Source of the DNA: Streptomyces sp. Ru73
GTDB lineage: Bacteria > Actinomycetota > Actinomycetes > Streptomycetales > Streptomycetaceae
Direction of reading: 5' to 3'
Assembly (NCBI RefSeq): GCF_002920575.1
Contig: NZ_PQSQ01000085.1
Coordinates: 1-34,963, forward strand
Length of the DNA stretch: 34,963 nucleotides
Part shown: positions 15,049 to 23,235 of the stretch, in pieces
How positions within the stretch are numbered: position 1 is the stretch's first letter
Layout: each line of letters opens with the position of its first letter
The notes under the pieces: model-generated
What the model was told of the DNA's origin: nothing
The model's input: the letters and a program-made list of their open reading frames with translations, nothing else
Databases searched by the model: none
Position numbers and translations under genes: made by a program

Positions 15049-17018
15049 GTGAATCCACCGGCGCGCACGACGCCGCCAACGCTTCCCCGTTCCTCCCACT
15101 GCCCCCTGAAAACCGGTTGTTGAGCCCGTACACCGGATACACCAGAGCCCACTGGGAGGCGGCGGCCGACGGGCTGGTCCGGGCCGCCCTGCGCTGGGCG
15201 ACGCCCGGCGGGGCGCTGCTGGACCTGCCGGGCCGGCCCTCCCGGTCGGGGGTGCGCTCCGACGGGCTGGAGGGGTACGCGCGGACGTTCCTGGCCGCTG
15301 CGTTCCGCGTCGCCGGCGCGGGCGGCGCCGACCCGCACGGCTTCCTCGGCCGGTACGCCGAGGGGCTGGCCGCCGGGACCCGTACGCCGGGCCGGGAGGA
15401 CGCCGAGTCCTGGCCGCTGATCCTCGACCACCACGTGCAGGGCCAGCCGATGGTGGAGTCGGCCTCGGTCGCGCTCGGCCTGCGGCTGACCCGGCCGTGG
15501 CTGTGGGACCGGCTGGACGGCGCCGTCCAGGACCGCGCCGAGGAGTGGCTGCGCGGCGCGCTGCGGCACACGCCCGCGCCCAACAACTGGTACCTCTTCG
15601 CGGTCACCGTGGCCGGTTTCCTGGAGTCGGCCGGCCGGGGCGACGCGGAGACCCGCCGGGCCATCGACCGCGGACTGCATCTGCTGGAGACCTGGTACCG
15701 GGGCGACGGCTGGTACGCGGACGGCGACGGCCGCGCCTTCGACCACTACAACGGCTGGGCGCTGCACCTCTACCCGGTGCTGCACGCGCACCTGGCCGGC
15801 GACAAGGACCTGCTGGACCGCTACGGGCCGCGGCTGAGCGAGCACCTGGCGGGCTACTCCCTCCTCTTCGGCGGCGACGGCGCGCCGGTCCACTTCGGCC
15901 GGTCGCTGACCTACCGCTTCGCGGCCGCGGCGGCCGTGGGGCTGGGCGCGCTGACCGGGCACACGCCGCTCGCGCCGGGCGTCTCGCGGCGGCTGCTCAG
16001 CGGTGCCCTGCGCTACTTCGTGACCCATGGCGGGGTGGGGGCCGACGACGGGCTGCTCAGCCTGGGCTGGCACGGGCCGCACGCGGCCACCCTCCAGTCG
16101 TACTCCGGGCCCGGCTCCCCGTACTGGGCCTCCAAGGCGTTCGTGGCCCTGCTCGCCCCGCCAGGTGATCCGCTATGGACGGCCACCGAGGAGCAGGCGC
16201 CCGTCGAGGGCACGGACCGGGTGCTCGCGCTGCCCGCGCCCGGCCTGCTGATCCAGACGACCGGGGCCGACGGTCTCGCGCGGCTGCACAACCACGGCAG
16301 TGATCACGTCCGCCCGCACGAGGGTGACACCGCCGCCGTGCACGACGTGCTGTACGGGCGGTTCGCGTACTCGACGGGCACCGGGCCGACCGCGCCCGGC
16401 AACGCTCCGGACAACCACCTCTCGGTCGAACTCGCCGGCCGCGCTTCGGTGCGCTGCCGGATCCATCCGCTGGGCGCGGGCGGTGGCGACGGGTGGGGCT
16501 GGGCGGGGTCGTGGCACCGCCCCGTGTTCGCCGCGGGCCCGCCGATGGTGCCGGGGCTGGCGGTGCGCAGTGTGACGGTGGCCCGGGGCCGGTACGAGCT
16601 GCGGGTGCATCAGGTCTCCGGGCTGCCGCACGGCGCCCGGATACGTCAGACCGGCTGGGCGACGGCGCCGGAGCAGGCGCCGTACTCGCAACTCGGCGGG
16701 CTGCACGGCTGGACGGAGCACGACGAGGTACGCGCGCCGCAGGGGACGGCCTTCACGCGCTGGGCGGTGGTCCCCCGGCTCGGCACGGCCCCGGTCGAGG
16801 AGGCGGACGCGACGGTGGTCGTGGCGGCGCTCGCCTCGCTGACCGGTGCGGTGGAGCCGGGCGAGCCGGCGGCACCGGCGGACGCCGTCTCCGTGGTGGC
16901 GGTGGACGACGAGGGCGGGGAGATCCGGTTCCGGTGGGCGGACGACGGGTCGGTCACCCGGATCGTGTTCGCGCCGCTGACCGTCGAGCACGGCAGCCCC
17001 GCCGACCGGGACAGCTGA
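15045..17018 (+). CDS. DUF2264 protein, putative glycoside hydrolase-like enzyme
   Basis: A 657-residue protein. The N-terminal ~400 residues match DUF2264, an (alpha/alpha) toroid domain: LSPYTGYTRAHWEAAADGLV, then NNWYLFAVTVAGFLE, then DGWYADGDGRAFDHYNGWAL with conserved aromatic and acidic residues. The C-terminal ~250 residues look like the beta-rich second domain. There is no signal peptide, so it works inside the cell on imported material. From memory, some DUF2264 members act as exo-glucuronidases on plant arabinogalactan (CAZy GH154); that assignment needs checking. The position at the end of an ABC sugar-import operon fits intracellular cleavage of an imported acidic oligosaccharide. 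A perfect terminator follows. Confidence 0.85.
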   Translation: MSESTGAHDAANASPFLPLPPENRLLSPYTGYTRAHWEAAADGLVRAALRWATPGGALLDLPGRPSRSGVRSDGLEGYARTFLAAAFRVAGAGGADPHGFLGRYAEGLAAGTRTPGREDAESWPLILDHHVQGQPMVESASVALGLRLTRPWLWDRLDGAVQDRAEEWLRGALRHTPAPNNWYLFAVTVAGFLESAGRGDAETRRAIDRGLHLLETWYRGDGWYADGDGRAFDHYNGWALHLYPVLHAHLAGDKDLLDRYGPRLSEHLAGYSLLFGGDGAPVHFGRSLTYRFAAAAAVGLGALTGHTPLAPGVSRRLLSGALRYFVTHGGVGADDGLLSLGWHGPHAATLQSYSGPGSPYWASKAFVALLAPPGDPLWTATEEQAPVEGTDRVLALPAPGLLIQTTGADGLARLHNHGSDHVRPHEGDTAAVHDVLYGRFAYSTGTGPTAPGNAPDNHLSVELAGRASVRCRIHPLGAGGGDGWGWAGSWHRPVFAAGPPMVPGLAVRSVTVARGRYELRVHQVSGLPHGARIRQTGWATAPEQAPYSQLGGLHGWTEHDEVRAPQGTAFTRWAVVPRLGTAPVEEADATVVVAALASLTGAVEPGEPAAPADAVSVVAVDDEGGEIRFRWADDGSVTRIVFAPLTVEHGSPADRDS

Positions 17019-17040
17019 CCGGAGGGAAGGCCCGGGAACG

Positions 17041-17076
17041 ACATCGGCCCCCGCCGGGAAGGGCGGGGGCCGATGT
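17041..17076. terminator. Perfect bidirectional terminator
   Basis: Arm ACATCGGCCCCCGCC (17041-17055) pairs perfectly with 17062-17076; loop 6 nt. It ends the sugar operon on the plus strand and lies 4 nt beyond the 3' end of the minus-strand tRNA gene. Confidence 0.85.
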
Positions 17077-17080
17077 GCGG

Positions 17081-17150
17081 AGCGCCGGGCAGGCCTTGCA
17101 CCTGCATCTCCCCGCAGGAAGCGGGGCGTCTTGCCTTGGACTACCGACGC
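17081..17150 (-). tRNA. Unusual tRNA-Gly (anticodon UCC), 70 nt
   Basis: The minus strand folds into a complete cloverleaf. Acceptor stem: GCGTCGG with CCGGCGC, 7 bp with one G-U. U8-A9. D-arm: 3-bp stem with an 8-nt loop containing A14 and GG. Anticodon stem CCCCG/CGGGG with loop CTTCCTG, anticodon TCC. Variable loop AGAT. T-arm GCAGG/CCTGC with loop TGCAAGG. Discriminator U73. CCA is not encoded. The bacterial glycine identity set is present (G1-C72, C2-G71, C35, C36, U73). Departures from a normal tRNA: T37 and a possible C32-G38 pair, G at position 55 instead of U, and a short D-stem. It lies 60 nt downstream of DUF5133 on the same strand and ends at a hairpin. It may be a functional, possibly non-translational, tRNA-Gly or a decaying copy. 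Confidence 0.65.
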
Positions 17151-17210
17151 CGGGCGCGCCGTGGAGAGTGTTCCGGCGGCGCGCTCAAGATCAACCATAC
17201 CATCCGGTCG

Positions 17211-17453
17211 TCATGCGGTGAGCGCCACTTCGGAGGGCGTCGCCGCCTCGGCGGCGGTGGCACGGCTGAGGTGTTCCTGCGCTACGAGGAGAGCCGCCTC
17301 CGGCGTCCGGGTACCGGTGGACACGCACAGGGTGTAGGTGGCGTCCTCCAGTTCGCGGGCCGACTCGTAGGTGCCTTGTTCCGCGTGGCGAACCTGGAGC
17401 TCCTCGTACCGGGCGATGAGATTCCGCAGGGTCTCAGGGGACGGCAGCAGCAC
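17211..17453 (-). CDS. DUF5133 small protein
   Basis: An 80-residue protein with the DUF5133 pattern: LLPSPETLRNLIARYEELQVR, then RELEDATYTLCVSTGTRTPEAAL. The family is confined, as far as I know, to Streptomyces and relatives, and its role is unknown. I choose the GTG at 17453 because AAGAAGAGG stands 7 nt upstream; a GTG at 17459 is too close to it. Heptad-like hydrophobics suggest a helical, possibly dimeric protein. It is divergent from a stress-type sigma gene, and its leader contains a GGGTAC box, the -10 type used by SigB-like factors. The tRNA-Gly-like gene follows on the same strand. Confidence 0.75.
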   Translation of the reverse strand: MLLPSPETLRNLIARYEELQVRHAEQGTYESARELEDATYTLCVSTGTRTPEAALLVAQEHLSRATAAEAATPSEVALTA

Positions 17454-17490
17454 AACCACACCTCTTCTTCACTCAAGAGCCGACAGGCAC

Positions 17491-17529
17491 GTGACGTGTA
17501 CCCCTATCTCGGTAAATACCTCACGTCAC
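17491..17529 (-). promoter_or_regulatory. Inverted repeat framing a SigB-type -10 box upstream of DUF5133
   Basis: GTGACGTG (17491-17498) and CACGTCAC (17522-17529) are perfect 8-bp inverted repeats 23 bp apart. Between them, on the minus strand, is GGGTAC (17498-17503), the -10 element of S. coelicolor SigB-like promoters. The best GNNT -35 candidate is only about 12 nt away, so the promoter call is weak, but the palindrome is clear. Confidence 0.45.
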
Positions 17530-17530
17530 A

Positions 17531-17634
17531 GTGAGGACACAACATCCTCACGCCGCCCCGGCTCGGACCGATACGCGAGGGCGCCACACGCCCTCAGAAC
17601 CAGGAACTTTAGTTCCGGCATTAAAATTCCGGCA
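17531..17634. promoter_or_regulatory. Cluster of small repeats upstream of the sigma gene
   Basis: Three elements lie in the sigma-gene upstream region. A stem GTGAGGA/TCCTCAC (17531-17551) has a 7-nt loop. A near-palindrome GGAACT-TT-AGTTCC is at 17603-17616. The direct repeat TTCCGGCA (17613-17620 and 17627-17634) flanks an AT-rich TAAAAT. They probably belong to the sigma gene promoter, but I cannot assign individual functions. Confidence 0.35.
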
Positions 17635-17711
17635 CGCCAAGGCATAAAACAGAGGAGCCCGGGCAGACGAGGAATCCTGAGGCAAGACGAAGGTTCGGGA
17701 GGGATGACAAC

Positions 17712-18605
17712 ATGGCGACGTCACTGACGGTGGGGGCCGAGGAGCAGGTGGCCACGGGAATCGAGGCCGACTCCCTGGCCGCGGAGGCCGGTCTGCCGTG
17801 GGTCGAGGACGCCGTCAACGTGACGCCCAAGGACGCGAGGGCGCTGTCCCGGCTGTTCTTCGAGCGACTGACGGTGCTCGAGGAAGGGACCGGCGAGTAC
17901 CAGTACGCCCGTAACACCCTCATCGAGATGAACCTCGCCCTGGTCCGCTTCGTCGCCGGGCGGTTCCGCAACCGCGCCGGGGACACCGGACAGATGGAGG
18001 ACATCGTCCAGGTCGGCACGATCGGCCTGATCAAGGCGATCGACCGGTTCGACCTCTCGCGCGGTACGGAGTTCCCGACCTTCGCCGTGCCGTACATCAT
18101 GGGCGAGATCAAGCGCTTCTTCCGCGACGCCACGTGGGCCGTGCACGTCCCGCGGCGGCTGCAGGAGCTCCGCGTCGAGCTGGCCCAGGCCAAGGAGCGC
18201 CTGGTCAACGTGCTGGACCGGGACCCCACCATCGCCGAGCTCGCCGAGGAGCTGGCCATCAGCGAGGAAGAGGTGATCGAGGGCCTGGTCGCGAGCAACG
18301 GCTACACCGCCGGCCCCCTCGACGCCCCCGACGACGGCCCGGACTCCGACGGCGAGGGCCGCAGCCTCACCGACATCCTCGGCGAGACCGACCCGGCCCT
18401 GGAGCTGGTGGAGAACATCCACGCGCTGGGCGGCCTGCTGCACGAACTGGACGAGCGGGACCGCCGGATCCTGCACATGCGCTTCGGCCAGGAGATGACC
18501 CAGAGCCAGATCGCGGGCGAACTGGGCATCTCCCAGATGCATGTCTCCCGGCTGCTGACCCGCATCCTCGCCCGGCTGCGCCGCGGGCTCCTCGCCCACG
18601 GCTGA
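17712..18605 (+). CDS. SigB/SigF/SigG-family RNA polymerase sigma factor
   Basis: A 297-residue sigma factor with regions 2, 3 and 4 in order. Region 2 is ARNTLIEMNLALVRFVAGRF ... DIVQVGTIGLIKAIDRFD, with EFPTFAVPYIMGEIKRFFRD. Region 3 contains DPTIAELAEELAISEEEVIE. Region 4 contains the helix-turn-helix MTQSQIAGELGISQMHVSRL. The short size and lack of region 1.1 place it in the SigB/SigF stress and development group, normally held by an anti-sigma and released by an anti-anti-sigma. Neither partner gene is adjacent here. GGGAGG precedes the ATG. Streptomyces carry many such paralogues, so the exact counterpart cannot be named. Confidence 0.92.
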   Translation: MATSLTVGAEEQVATGIEADSLAAEAGLPWVEDAVNVTPKDARALSRLFFERLTVLEEGTGEYQYARNTLIEMNLALVRFVAGRFRNRAGDTGQMEDIVQVGTIGLIKAIDRFDLSRGTEFPTFAVPYIMGEIKRFFRDATWAVHVPRRLQELRVELAQAKERLVNVLDRDPTIAELAEELAISEEEVIEGLVASNGYTAGPLDAPDDGPDSDGEGRSLTDILGETDPALELVENIHALGGLLHELDERDRRILHMRFGQEMTQSQIAGELGISQMHVSRLLTRILARLRRGLLAHG

Positions 18606-18728
18606 CCCGTCCTGCGGGCCTCCTCCCGCCGGACCCGCCACCGCGGTGTCACCGTCGCGTTCCCCCGTGCGGGGCGGCGGCACCGCGGTGGCCGCACGTC
18701 CGGACCCCTGCCGTACGGACGAAGACGT

Positions 18729-18750
18729 CCCGGCCCACCGCAGGGCCGGG
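18729..18750. terminator. Bidirectional terminator between the sigma and FUSC genes
   Basis: CCCGGCCC (18729-18736) pairs perfectly with GGGCCGGG (18743-18750), loop ACCGCA. It lies 10 nt from the stop codon of the convergent FUSC gene. A weaker CGTCCG/CGGACG hairpin precedes it. Confidence 0.65.
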
Positions 18751-18760
18751 CGCTCCCGGC

Positions 18761-20134
18761 TCAGGTGCCGGCGTAGTGCTGGATCACGTCGCAGGTGTGC
18801 TGGAACTCCTCCATCAGGCGGGTGGCTTCGATGACCAGGACGCCGAAGGGCCGCTGCGGGTCGGTGAGCGGCAGCCCCTGCCGCTCGGCCTCGTCGGCCA
18901 CCTCGTCGCGGTACCGCTCGGCCTCGTCCGCCAGACGGCACAGTTCGCGCGCCTGGTCCGCCAGCGACTCCTCCTCCAGCTCGGCGAGGACGGACGTCAG
19001 GGCGGAGACGGACTCCAGGAAGCGCGCGTAGGAGAGGAGGAAGGCGCCCCGGTCGTCGCGCCCGTCGCCCTTCCTGGCCTCCTCCTCGCGGTCCTCGCGC
19101 CAGCGGTCGAGGCTGCGGGTCAGCGAGGCCATCTGGTACAGGGTCCGCTCCAGCGCCTCCATCACCGAGGCGTACTCCTGGAATCCGCCGGCCCCCCGGT
19201 AGCGGCGCAGCAGCCGCCGGGGGTTGTAGTACATACTCTCCCTGGCCGTGTGCAGTCCCGACCGGGCCTGTGCGATCAGTGTCTCGGCGCGCTCGCCGCG
19301 TGACCGCCACTGTTCGGTGCGCTCCCGGCTCAGGTCGCCGTCGCGCAGCGCCGGGTAGACATCGCTGACCAGGTCGCACAGGGCGTGCGCGAGGCTGCGG
19401 ACGCCGTACTCGGCGCTGCGGTAGCGCATCGGCGGGAAGACGGCGAGGTTGACCAGCACGCCGACGACGCAGCCGATGAGCACGAGCAGGATGATCTGCC
19501 CGAGCTGGGTGATCTTCTCGGTGTTGGTGGTGGCGGCCGAGTAGGTGGAGAAGGCGAAGAAGGCGGCGGTGGCGACCTGGGTGCGCTGCGCGCCGAGAGC
19601 CGGCCACCGGCCGATGGTGAGCGCGATGGCGGCGACCAGGACGAAGGTCAGCACGTCCGGGCCCGCCAGGAAGCCGAGCGCGGCCTGTACCGCGACGCCG
19701 GCCGTCACGGCGCCCACGTACCGCAGCGACTGCACCAGTGACTGGTAGACCGTGACCTGCATGATCAGCACGGCGGAGAAGGGCGCGAAGGCGGGCGACC
19801 GGGCCTGGAGCAGGTTGTACGAGATGACCCAGCAGACCGTCGCGGCCAGCGTGCTCTTGGCGACGAGCAGGACGGTGTACCGCTCGTGCCCGGGGGTCCC
19901 GACGGCCCTCCCCCACCACTGCCGGATGCGCGCGGCCCGGCCCTGCTCGGACGCCCTTCTCCGCGGCGTCCCCGGCCCGCCGGTCCGCCGCTTCCCCTCA
20001 TTCCCCCTCTTCTCCGTGGCGTTCCCCTTCTGCTCCGTGTTCCTCAGCGGTCCGCTCCCTCCAGGTGGTCTCCCCGTGATGTATGGCCTCCCGGTACCCG
20101 GCGGCACCAGGCGCACCCCTGCGCACTGCGCCAT
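18761..20134 (-). CDS. FUSC-family membrane protein (aromatic acid exporter-like)
   Basis: About 457 residues. The N-terminal half has some six membrane helices (VLLVAKSTLAATVCWVISYN ... APFSAVLIMQVTVYQSLVQS ... QIILLVLIGCVVGVLVNLAV); the C-terminal half is soluble and coiled-coil-like, rich in Glu and Arg. This is the layout of FUSC proteins, which export aromatic carboxylic acids (AaeB) or fusaric acid. Substrate here unknown. The start is uncertain: I use the ATG at 20134; the reading frame stays open further upstream, and no in-frame start nearer the first helix has a good ribosome site. It is divergent from the L,D-transpeptidase and convergent with the sigma gene. Confidence 0.75.
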   Translation of the reverse strand: MAQCAGVRLVPPGTGRPYITGRPPGGSGPLRNTEQKGNATEKRGNEGKRRTGGPGTPRRRASEQGRAARIRQWWGRAVGTPGHERYTVLLVAKSTLAATVCWVISYNLLQARSPAFAPFSAVLIMQVTVYQSLVQSLRYVGAVTAGVAVQAALGFLAGPDVLTFVLVAAIALTIGRWPALGAQRTQVATAAFFAFSTYSAATTNTEKITQLGQIILLVLIGCVVGVLVNLAVFPPMRYRSAEYGVRSLAHALCDLVSDVYPALRDGDLSRERTEQWRSRGERAETLIAQARSGLHTARESMYYNPRRLLRRYRGAGGFQEYASVMEALERTLYQMASLTRSLDRWREDREEEARKGDGRDDRGAFLLSYARFLESVSALTSVLAELEEESLADQARELCRLADEAERYRDEVADEAERQGLPLTDPQRPFGVLVIEATRLMEEFQHTCDVIQHYAGT

Positions 20135-20363
20135 GTGGCCTACCCGACACGGGGCGGCGGGCTGCCGCACGGAGCGGAGCCGTCGAGTCCGGAACCGGCC
20201 GCGGTGACCAATTGGGCAGCCATGTTCGGGAATTGTGGATTTTGCGGGCCGTTCGACATCTACTGTGAAGAGGTGATGACTCATGAGGCGTGCAAGGCCC
20301 CAGCCGTCGCACACACATCCGTAGGGGGACGCCGGAACGGTGTCGGGACGAGAGTGGTGATCC

Positions 20364-21089
20364 ATGGGAAGTGTGACCAACCGAATACCTCGCGGACGAC
20401 GCGGGATCGCCTACGCGGCGGCGGCAGGACTCCTGTCGCCGCTGCTCGTGGTCGGGCTGCCGGCGGCGGGCGCACAGGCCGCCGACGGCTCTTGGTGCGG
20501 TGGCCTGCAAGGGCCGTACCAGAAGCAGGCCGAGAGGTTCCTCGGCCGGAAAGCGGACGGCAGACAGTCGGTCGGTGACTGCCGGGCCATCCGGGACTTC
20601 CAGCGTGCGCACGGCATTTACCCGCAGTACGGGTACGCGGGGCCGGTCACCTGGGACGTGATGAAGCTGGTGAAGCAGCAGAAGGCGGCCGGCACGAACC
20701 CGAACAGGGCGGGCCGCTGCCCGGTCAACAAGGGCCGCATCGCGTGCGTGGACCTGACCCGGCAGCTCAGCTGGATCCAGGACGGCCGCAAGCTGGTCAA
20801 GGGGCCGGTGCCGGTGCGCACGGGGCGCAACAAGCACGAGACGCGTACCGGACTGCACCGGGTCTACTGGAAGCACAAGGACCACGTCTCCTCGCTGTAC
20901 GACGTGCCCATGCCGTACAGCCAGTTCTTCGACGGCGGAGAGGCGTTCCACGCCATCGACGGCAGTGTGTGGTCGGCGCCGGGTTCGCACGGCTGCGTCA
21001 ACATGCGGCTCTCCGACGCGAAGAGCTACTGGAAGCTGCTGCGGACCGGCGACGAGGTCTACGTGTACGGGCGCAAGGCCGGGACCTGA
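20364..21089 (+). CDS. Secreted L,D-transpeptidase with peptidoglycan-binding domain
   Basis: A 241-residue secreted protein. A signal peptide (RRGIAYAAAAGLLSPLLVVG, cleavage after AGAQA) is followed by a peptidoglycan-binding-like segment (DCRAIRDFQRAHGIYPQYGY, about residues 60-100) and a YkuD catalytic domain whose signature GSHGCVNMR holds the nucleophile C211. It would make 3-3 crosslinks in peptidoglycan or attach proteins, outside the membrane. It is catalytically complete. The ATG at 20364 has a weak ribosome site (GAGAGTGGTG). Divergent from FUSC across 229 bp; it ends at a strong terminator. Confidence 0.92.
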   Translation: MGSVTNRIPRGRRGIAYAAAAGLLSPLLVVGLPAAGAQAADGSWCGGLQGPYQKQAERFLGRKADGRQSVGDCRAIRDFQRAHGIYPQYGYAGPVTWDVMKLVKQQKAAGTNPNRAGRCPVNKGRIACVDLTRQLSWIQDGRKLVKGPVPVRTGRNKHETRTGLHRVYWKHKDHVSSLYDVPMPYSQFFDGGEAFHAIDGSVWSAPGSHGCVNMRLSDAKSYWKLLRTGDEVYVYGRKAGT

Positions 21090-21156
21090 GGTCGCCGGAT
21101 GCCGGAGGCGGGCCGTAGGTCCGAGGCCGGTGCCCCGTGGTCCGGAACCGGTGGCC

Positions 21157-21188
21157 GTGGGCCGTCCCGACGGGTCGGGACGGCCCAC
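21157..21188. terminator. Bidirectional terminator between the L,D-transpeptidase and MFS genes
   Basis: A perfect 14-bp stem (21157-21170 with 21175-21188) with loop CGGG, between two convergent genes and only 8 nt from the MFS stop codon. Confidence 0.85.
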
Positions 21189-21195
21189 ACGCGTG

Positions 21196-22407
21196 TCACG
21201 GCCGGGAGAGCGCGGGCTCCCGCAGAGAGCGCAGGAGGAGCCGGCCGACGGCGGGGAGGCCGATCAGCGGTGCGAGGGCGGTCTGCAGGGTGGTGGCGTC
21301 CGCGAGGGCGCCGAGCAGCGGGCCGGCGAGGCCGCCGATGCTGACGGTCAGGCCCAGGGTGACGCCGCTCGCGGTGCCCATGCGCCGCGGCAGGTAGTCC
21401 TGGCCGAGGGTGACGTGCAGGGAGAACGGCACGTACAGGCCGGCCGAGGCGAGGGCGACGCACACGTAGAGCAGCGGGCCCGGCACGAGGACCACGCCGG
21501 CCACGGCGAGGACGGTCAGCGCGTAGGACCACTGGACGACGGGGATGCGGCCGTAGCGCGTGGCGAGCTTTCCGCCCGCGACGGTGCCCACGGCGCCGCC
21601 GAGGTAGAGCACGAACAGGGCGGCCGTGCCGGAGGCTTCGCCGCCGCCGGTGCGCTGGCGCGCGTACAGCGAGATGAAGGTGCTGAGGCCGACGAAGACG
21701 ACCGAGCGGCACACGATGGCGCCCGACAGCTTCACGAAGGAGGCCCAGTCGTCCCGGGCCGCTGCCGGGCTCTCCCCGCCCGTTCCCGGTCCGCCCGCGG
21801 CCGCCGGCCGGGTGCCGGTGGCCGTCTTCCGCAGGGCGGCCACGCACACCGCAGCGCCGGCGAGGGCGGGGACGACGAGGAGCGGTGAGGCGCGCAGGCC
21901 GCCGGTGGCGATCACGGCGGAGACCAGCAGGGGCGCGGTGGCGAAGCCGAGGTTGCCGCCGAGGGAGAACCAGCCCATCGCGGTGTGGCTGCCGCGGGCC
22001 GCGCCGCGTGCCACGCGGGCGGCCTCCGGGTGGTAGGCGGCGACCCCGACGCCGGACACCGCGACGGCCGCCAGGCTCAGTGCGTACGCGTCGAAGATCC
22101 CGGCGAGGGCGACTCCGGCGCCGCCCGTCAGGGTGCTCACCGGCAGCAGCCAGGGCATGGCCCACTTGTCGGTGAGCGCGCCGAACAGGGGCTGCACGAC
22201 CGAGGACAGGACGGAGGCGGCGAGGACGAGCCCGGAGGCGGCGGCGTAGGTGTAGGCGCGTTCGGCGACGAAGTACGGCACGAGGGCGGCCACCGCGCCC
22301 TGGTAGACGTCCACGCAGGCATGGCCGGTGGCCAGCAGCGCGAGGGGGCCGTTGCGGCGGGTGCGGCGTACGGTGCGTTCGCCGGGTGCGGTCTGATGCG
22401 TCGTCAC
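21196..22407 (-). CDS. MFS exporter, fosmidomycin-resistance-like
   Basis: A 403-residue major facilitator protein with about 12 helices: LLATGHACVDVYQGAVAALV at helix 1, GALTDKWAMPWLLPVSTLTG at the 2-3 loop, and GWFSLGGNLGFATAPLL. The helix-1 GHACVDVYQG pattern is typical of the Fsr (fosmidomycin resistance) group of drug-proton antiporters. Start GTG at 22407; the frame continues upstream only as a shadow of the lyase gene. It is divergent, by 54 bp, from an AraC regulator, like the nimT/nimR pair of E. coli, where an AraC protein controls an MFS drug exporter. The drug exported here is unknown. Confidence 0.85.
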   Translation of the reverse strand: MTTHQTAPGERTVRRTRRNGPLALLATGHACVDVYQGAVAALVPYFVAERAYTYAAASGLVLAASVLSSVVQPLFGALTDKWAMPWLLPVSTLTGGAGVALAGIFDAYALSLAAVAVSGVGVAAYHPEAARVARGAARGSHTAMGWFSLGGNLGFATAPLLVSAVIATGGLRASPLLVVPALAGAAVCVAALRKTATGTRPAAAGGPGTGGESPAAARDDWASFVKLSGAIVCRSVVFVGLSTFISLYARQRTGGGEASGTAALFVLYLGGAVGTVAGGKLATRYGRIPVVQWSYALTVLAVAGVVLVPGPLLYVCVALASAGLYVPFSLHVTLGQDYLPRRMGTASGVTLGLTVSIGGLAGPLLGALADATTLQTALAPLIGLPAVGRLLLRSLREPALSRP

Positions 22408-22461
22408 CCCGTCATCGTCGCCATCGCAGGTGCTGGCGCGCTTCCGATAACATGCCAAGCC

Positions 22462-23235
22462 ATGCCGGAAATCCGCCACACTCCCGAGGCGCCCACCGTG
22501 ACCCGGGTGCTGGCTCCCGGGGAGTCGATCGACGCGCACCGCCACGACGACCACCAGATCATTTACGCGGGTTCGGGCGTGGTGGCCGTCACCACCGAGG
22601 CCGGTACCTGGTTCGCGCCCGGCACCCAGGCCATCTGGGTACCGGCCGGCTGCGTCCACGCCCACCGCGCCCACGGGCACCTCGCGCTGCACCTGCTGGG
22701 CCTCGCGCCCGACGCCAACCCCCTCGGCCTGGCGGCCCCGACCGTCCTCGCCGTCGACCCCCTGCTGCGCGAGCTGATCCTCGCCTGCACCCGCGGGCCG
22801 CAGACCGGCACGCCCGAGCGGCGGCGGCTGCGCGCCGTCCTGCTGGACCGGCTGCGCGCCTCGCCCCAGCAGCCGCTGCAGCTGCCGGCGCCCGCCGACC
22901 CCCGGCTCGTGGCCGTCTGCGACCTGCTGTACGAGGACCCGGCCGACCCGCGGACGCTGGCCGCCCTGGGCGCGGTGGTGGGCGCCGGCGAACGGACGCT
23001 CAGCCGCCTCTTCCGCCGCGAGCTGGGCATGACGTTCCCGCAGTGGCGGACCCGGCTGCGGCTGTATCACGCGCTGCGGATGCTGGCGGACGGCCTGCCG
23101 GTGACGGCGGTGGCACACCGCTGCGGCTGGTCCTCGACCAGCGCCTTCATCGACGTCTTCCGCCGTGCCTTCGGGCACACGCCGGGCACGCACGGCCGGG
23201 GCGCGCAGCCGCCGCCGGCAGCCGCCCGTCAGTAG
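22462..23235 (+). CDS. AraC-family regulator with cupin sensor (NimR-like)
   Basis: A 257-residue regulator. Residues about 20-80 form a cupin-like sensor (HRHDDHQIIYAGSGVVAVTT ... WVPAGCVHAHRAHG). The C-terminal ~100 residues hold two AraC helix-turn-helices, ending in VAHRCGWSSTSAFIDVFRRA and FGHTPG. The domain order fits the YeaM/NimR group. Start ATG at 22462. It is divergent from the MFS exporter and probably controls it (inference from position). Its last 7 nt overlap the end of the convergent lyase gene, so strong transcription of one may interfere with the other. Confidence 0.88.
   Translation: MPEIRHTPEAPTVTRVLAPGESIDAHRHDDHQIIYAGSGVVAVTTEAGTWFAPGTQAIWVPAGCVHAHRAHGHLALHLLGLAPDANPLGLAAPTVLAVDPLLRELILACTRGPQTGTPERRRLRAVLLDRLRASPQQPLQLPAPADPRLVAVCDLLYEDPADPRTLAALGAVVGAGERTLSRLFRRELGMTFPQWRTRLRLYHALRMLADGLPVTAVAHRCGWSSTSAFIDVFRRAFGHTPGTHGRGAQPPPAAARQ

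Noticed and set aside
17110..17126. CCCCGC/GCGGGG hairpin as a second terminator
   Set aside because: It is the anticodon arm of the tRNA-Gly-like fold.
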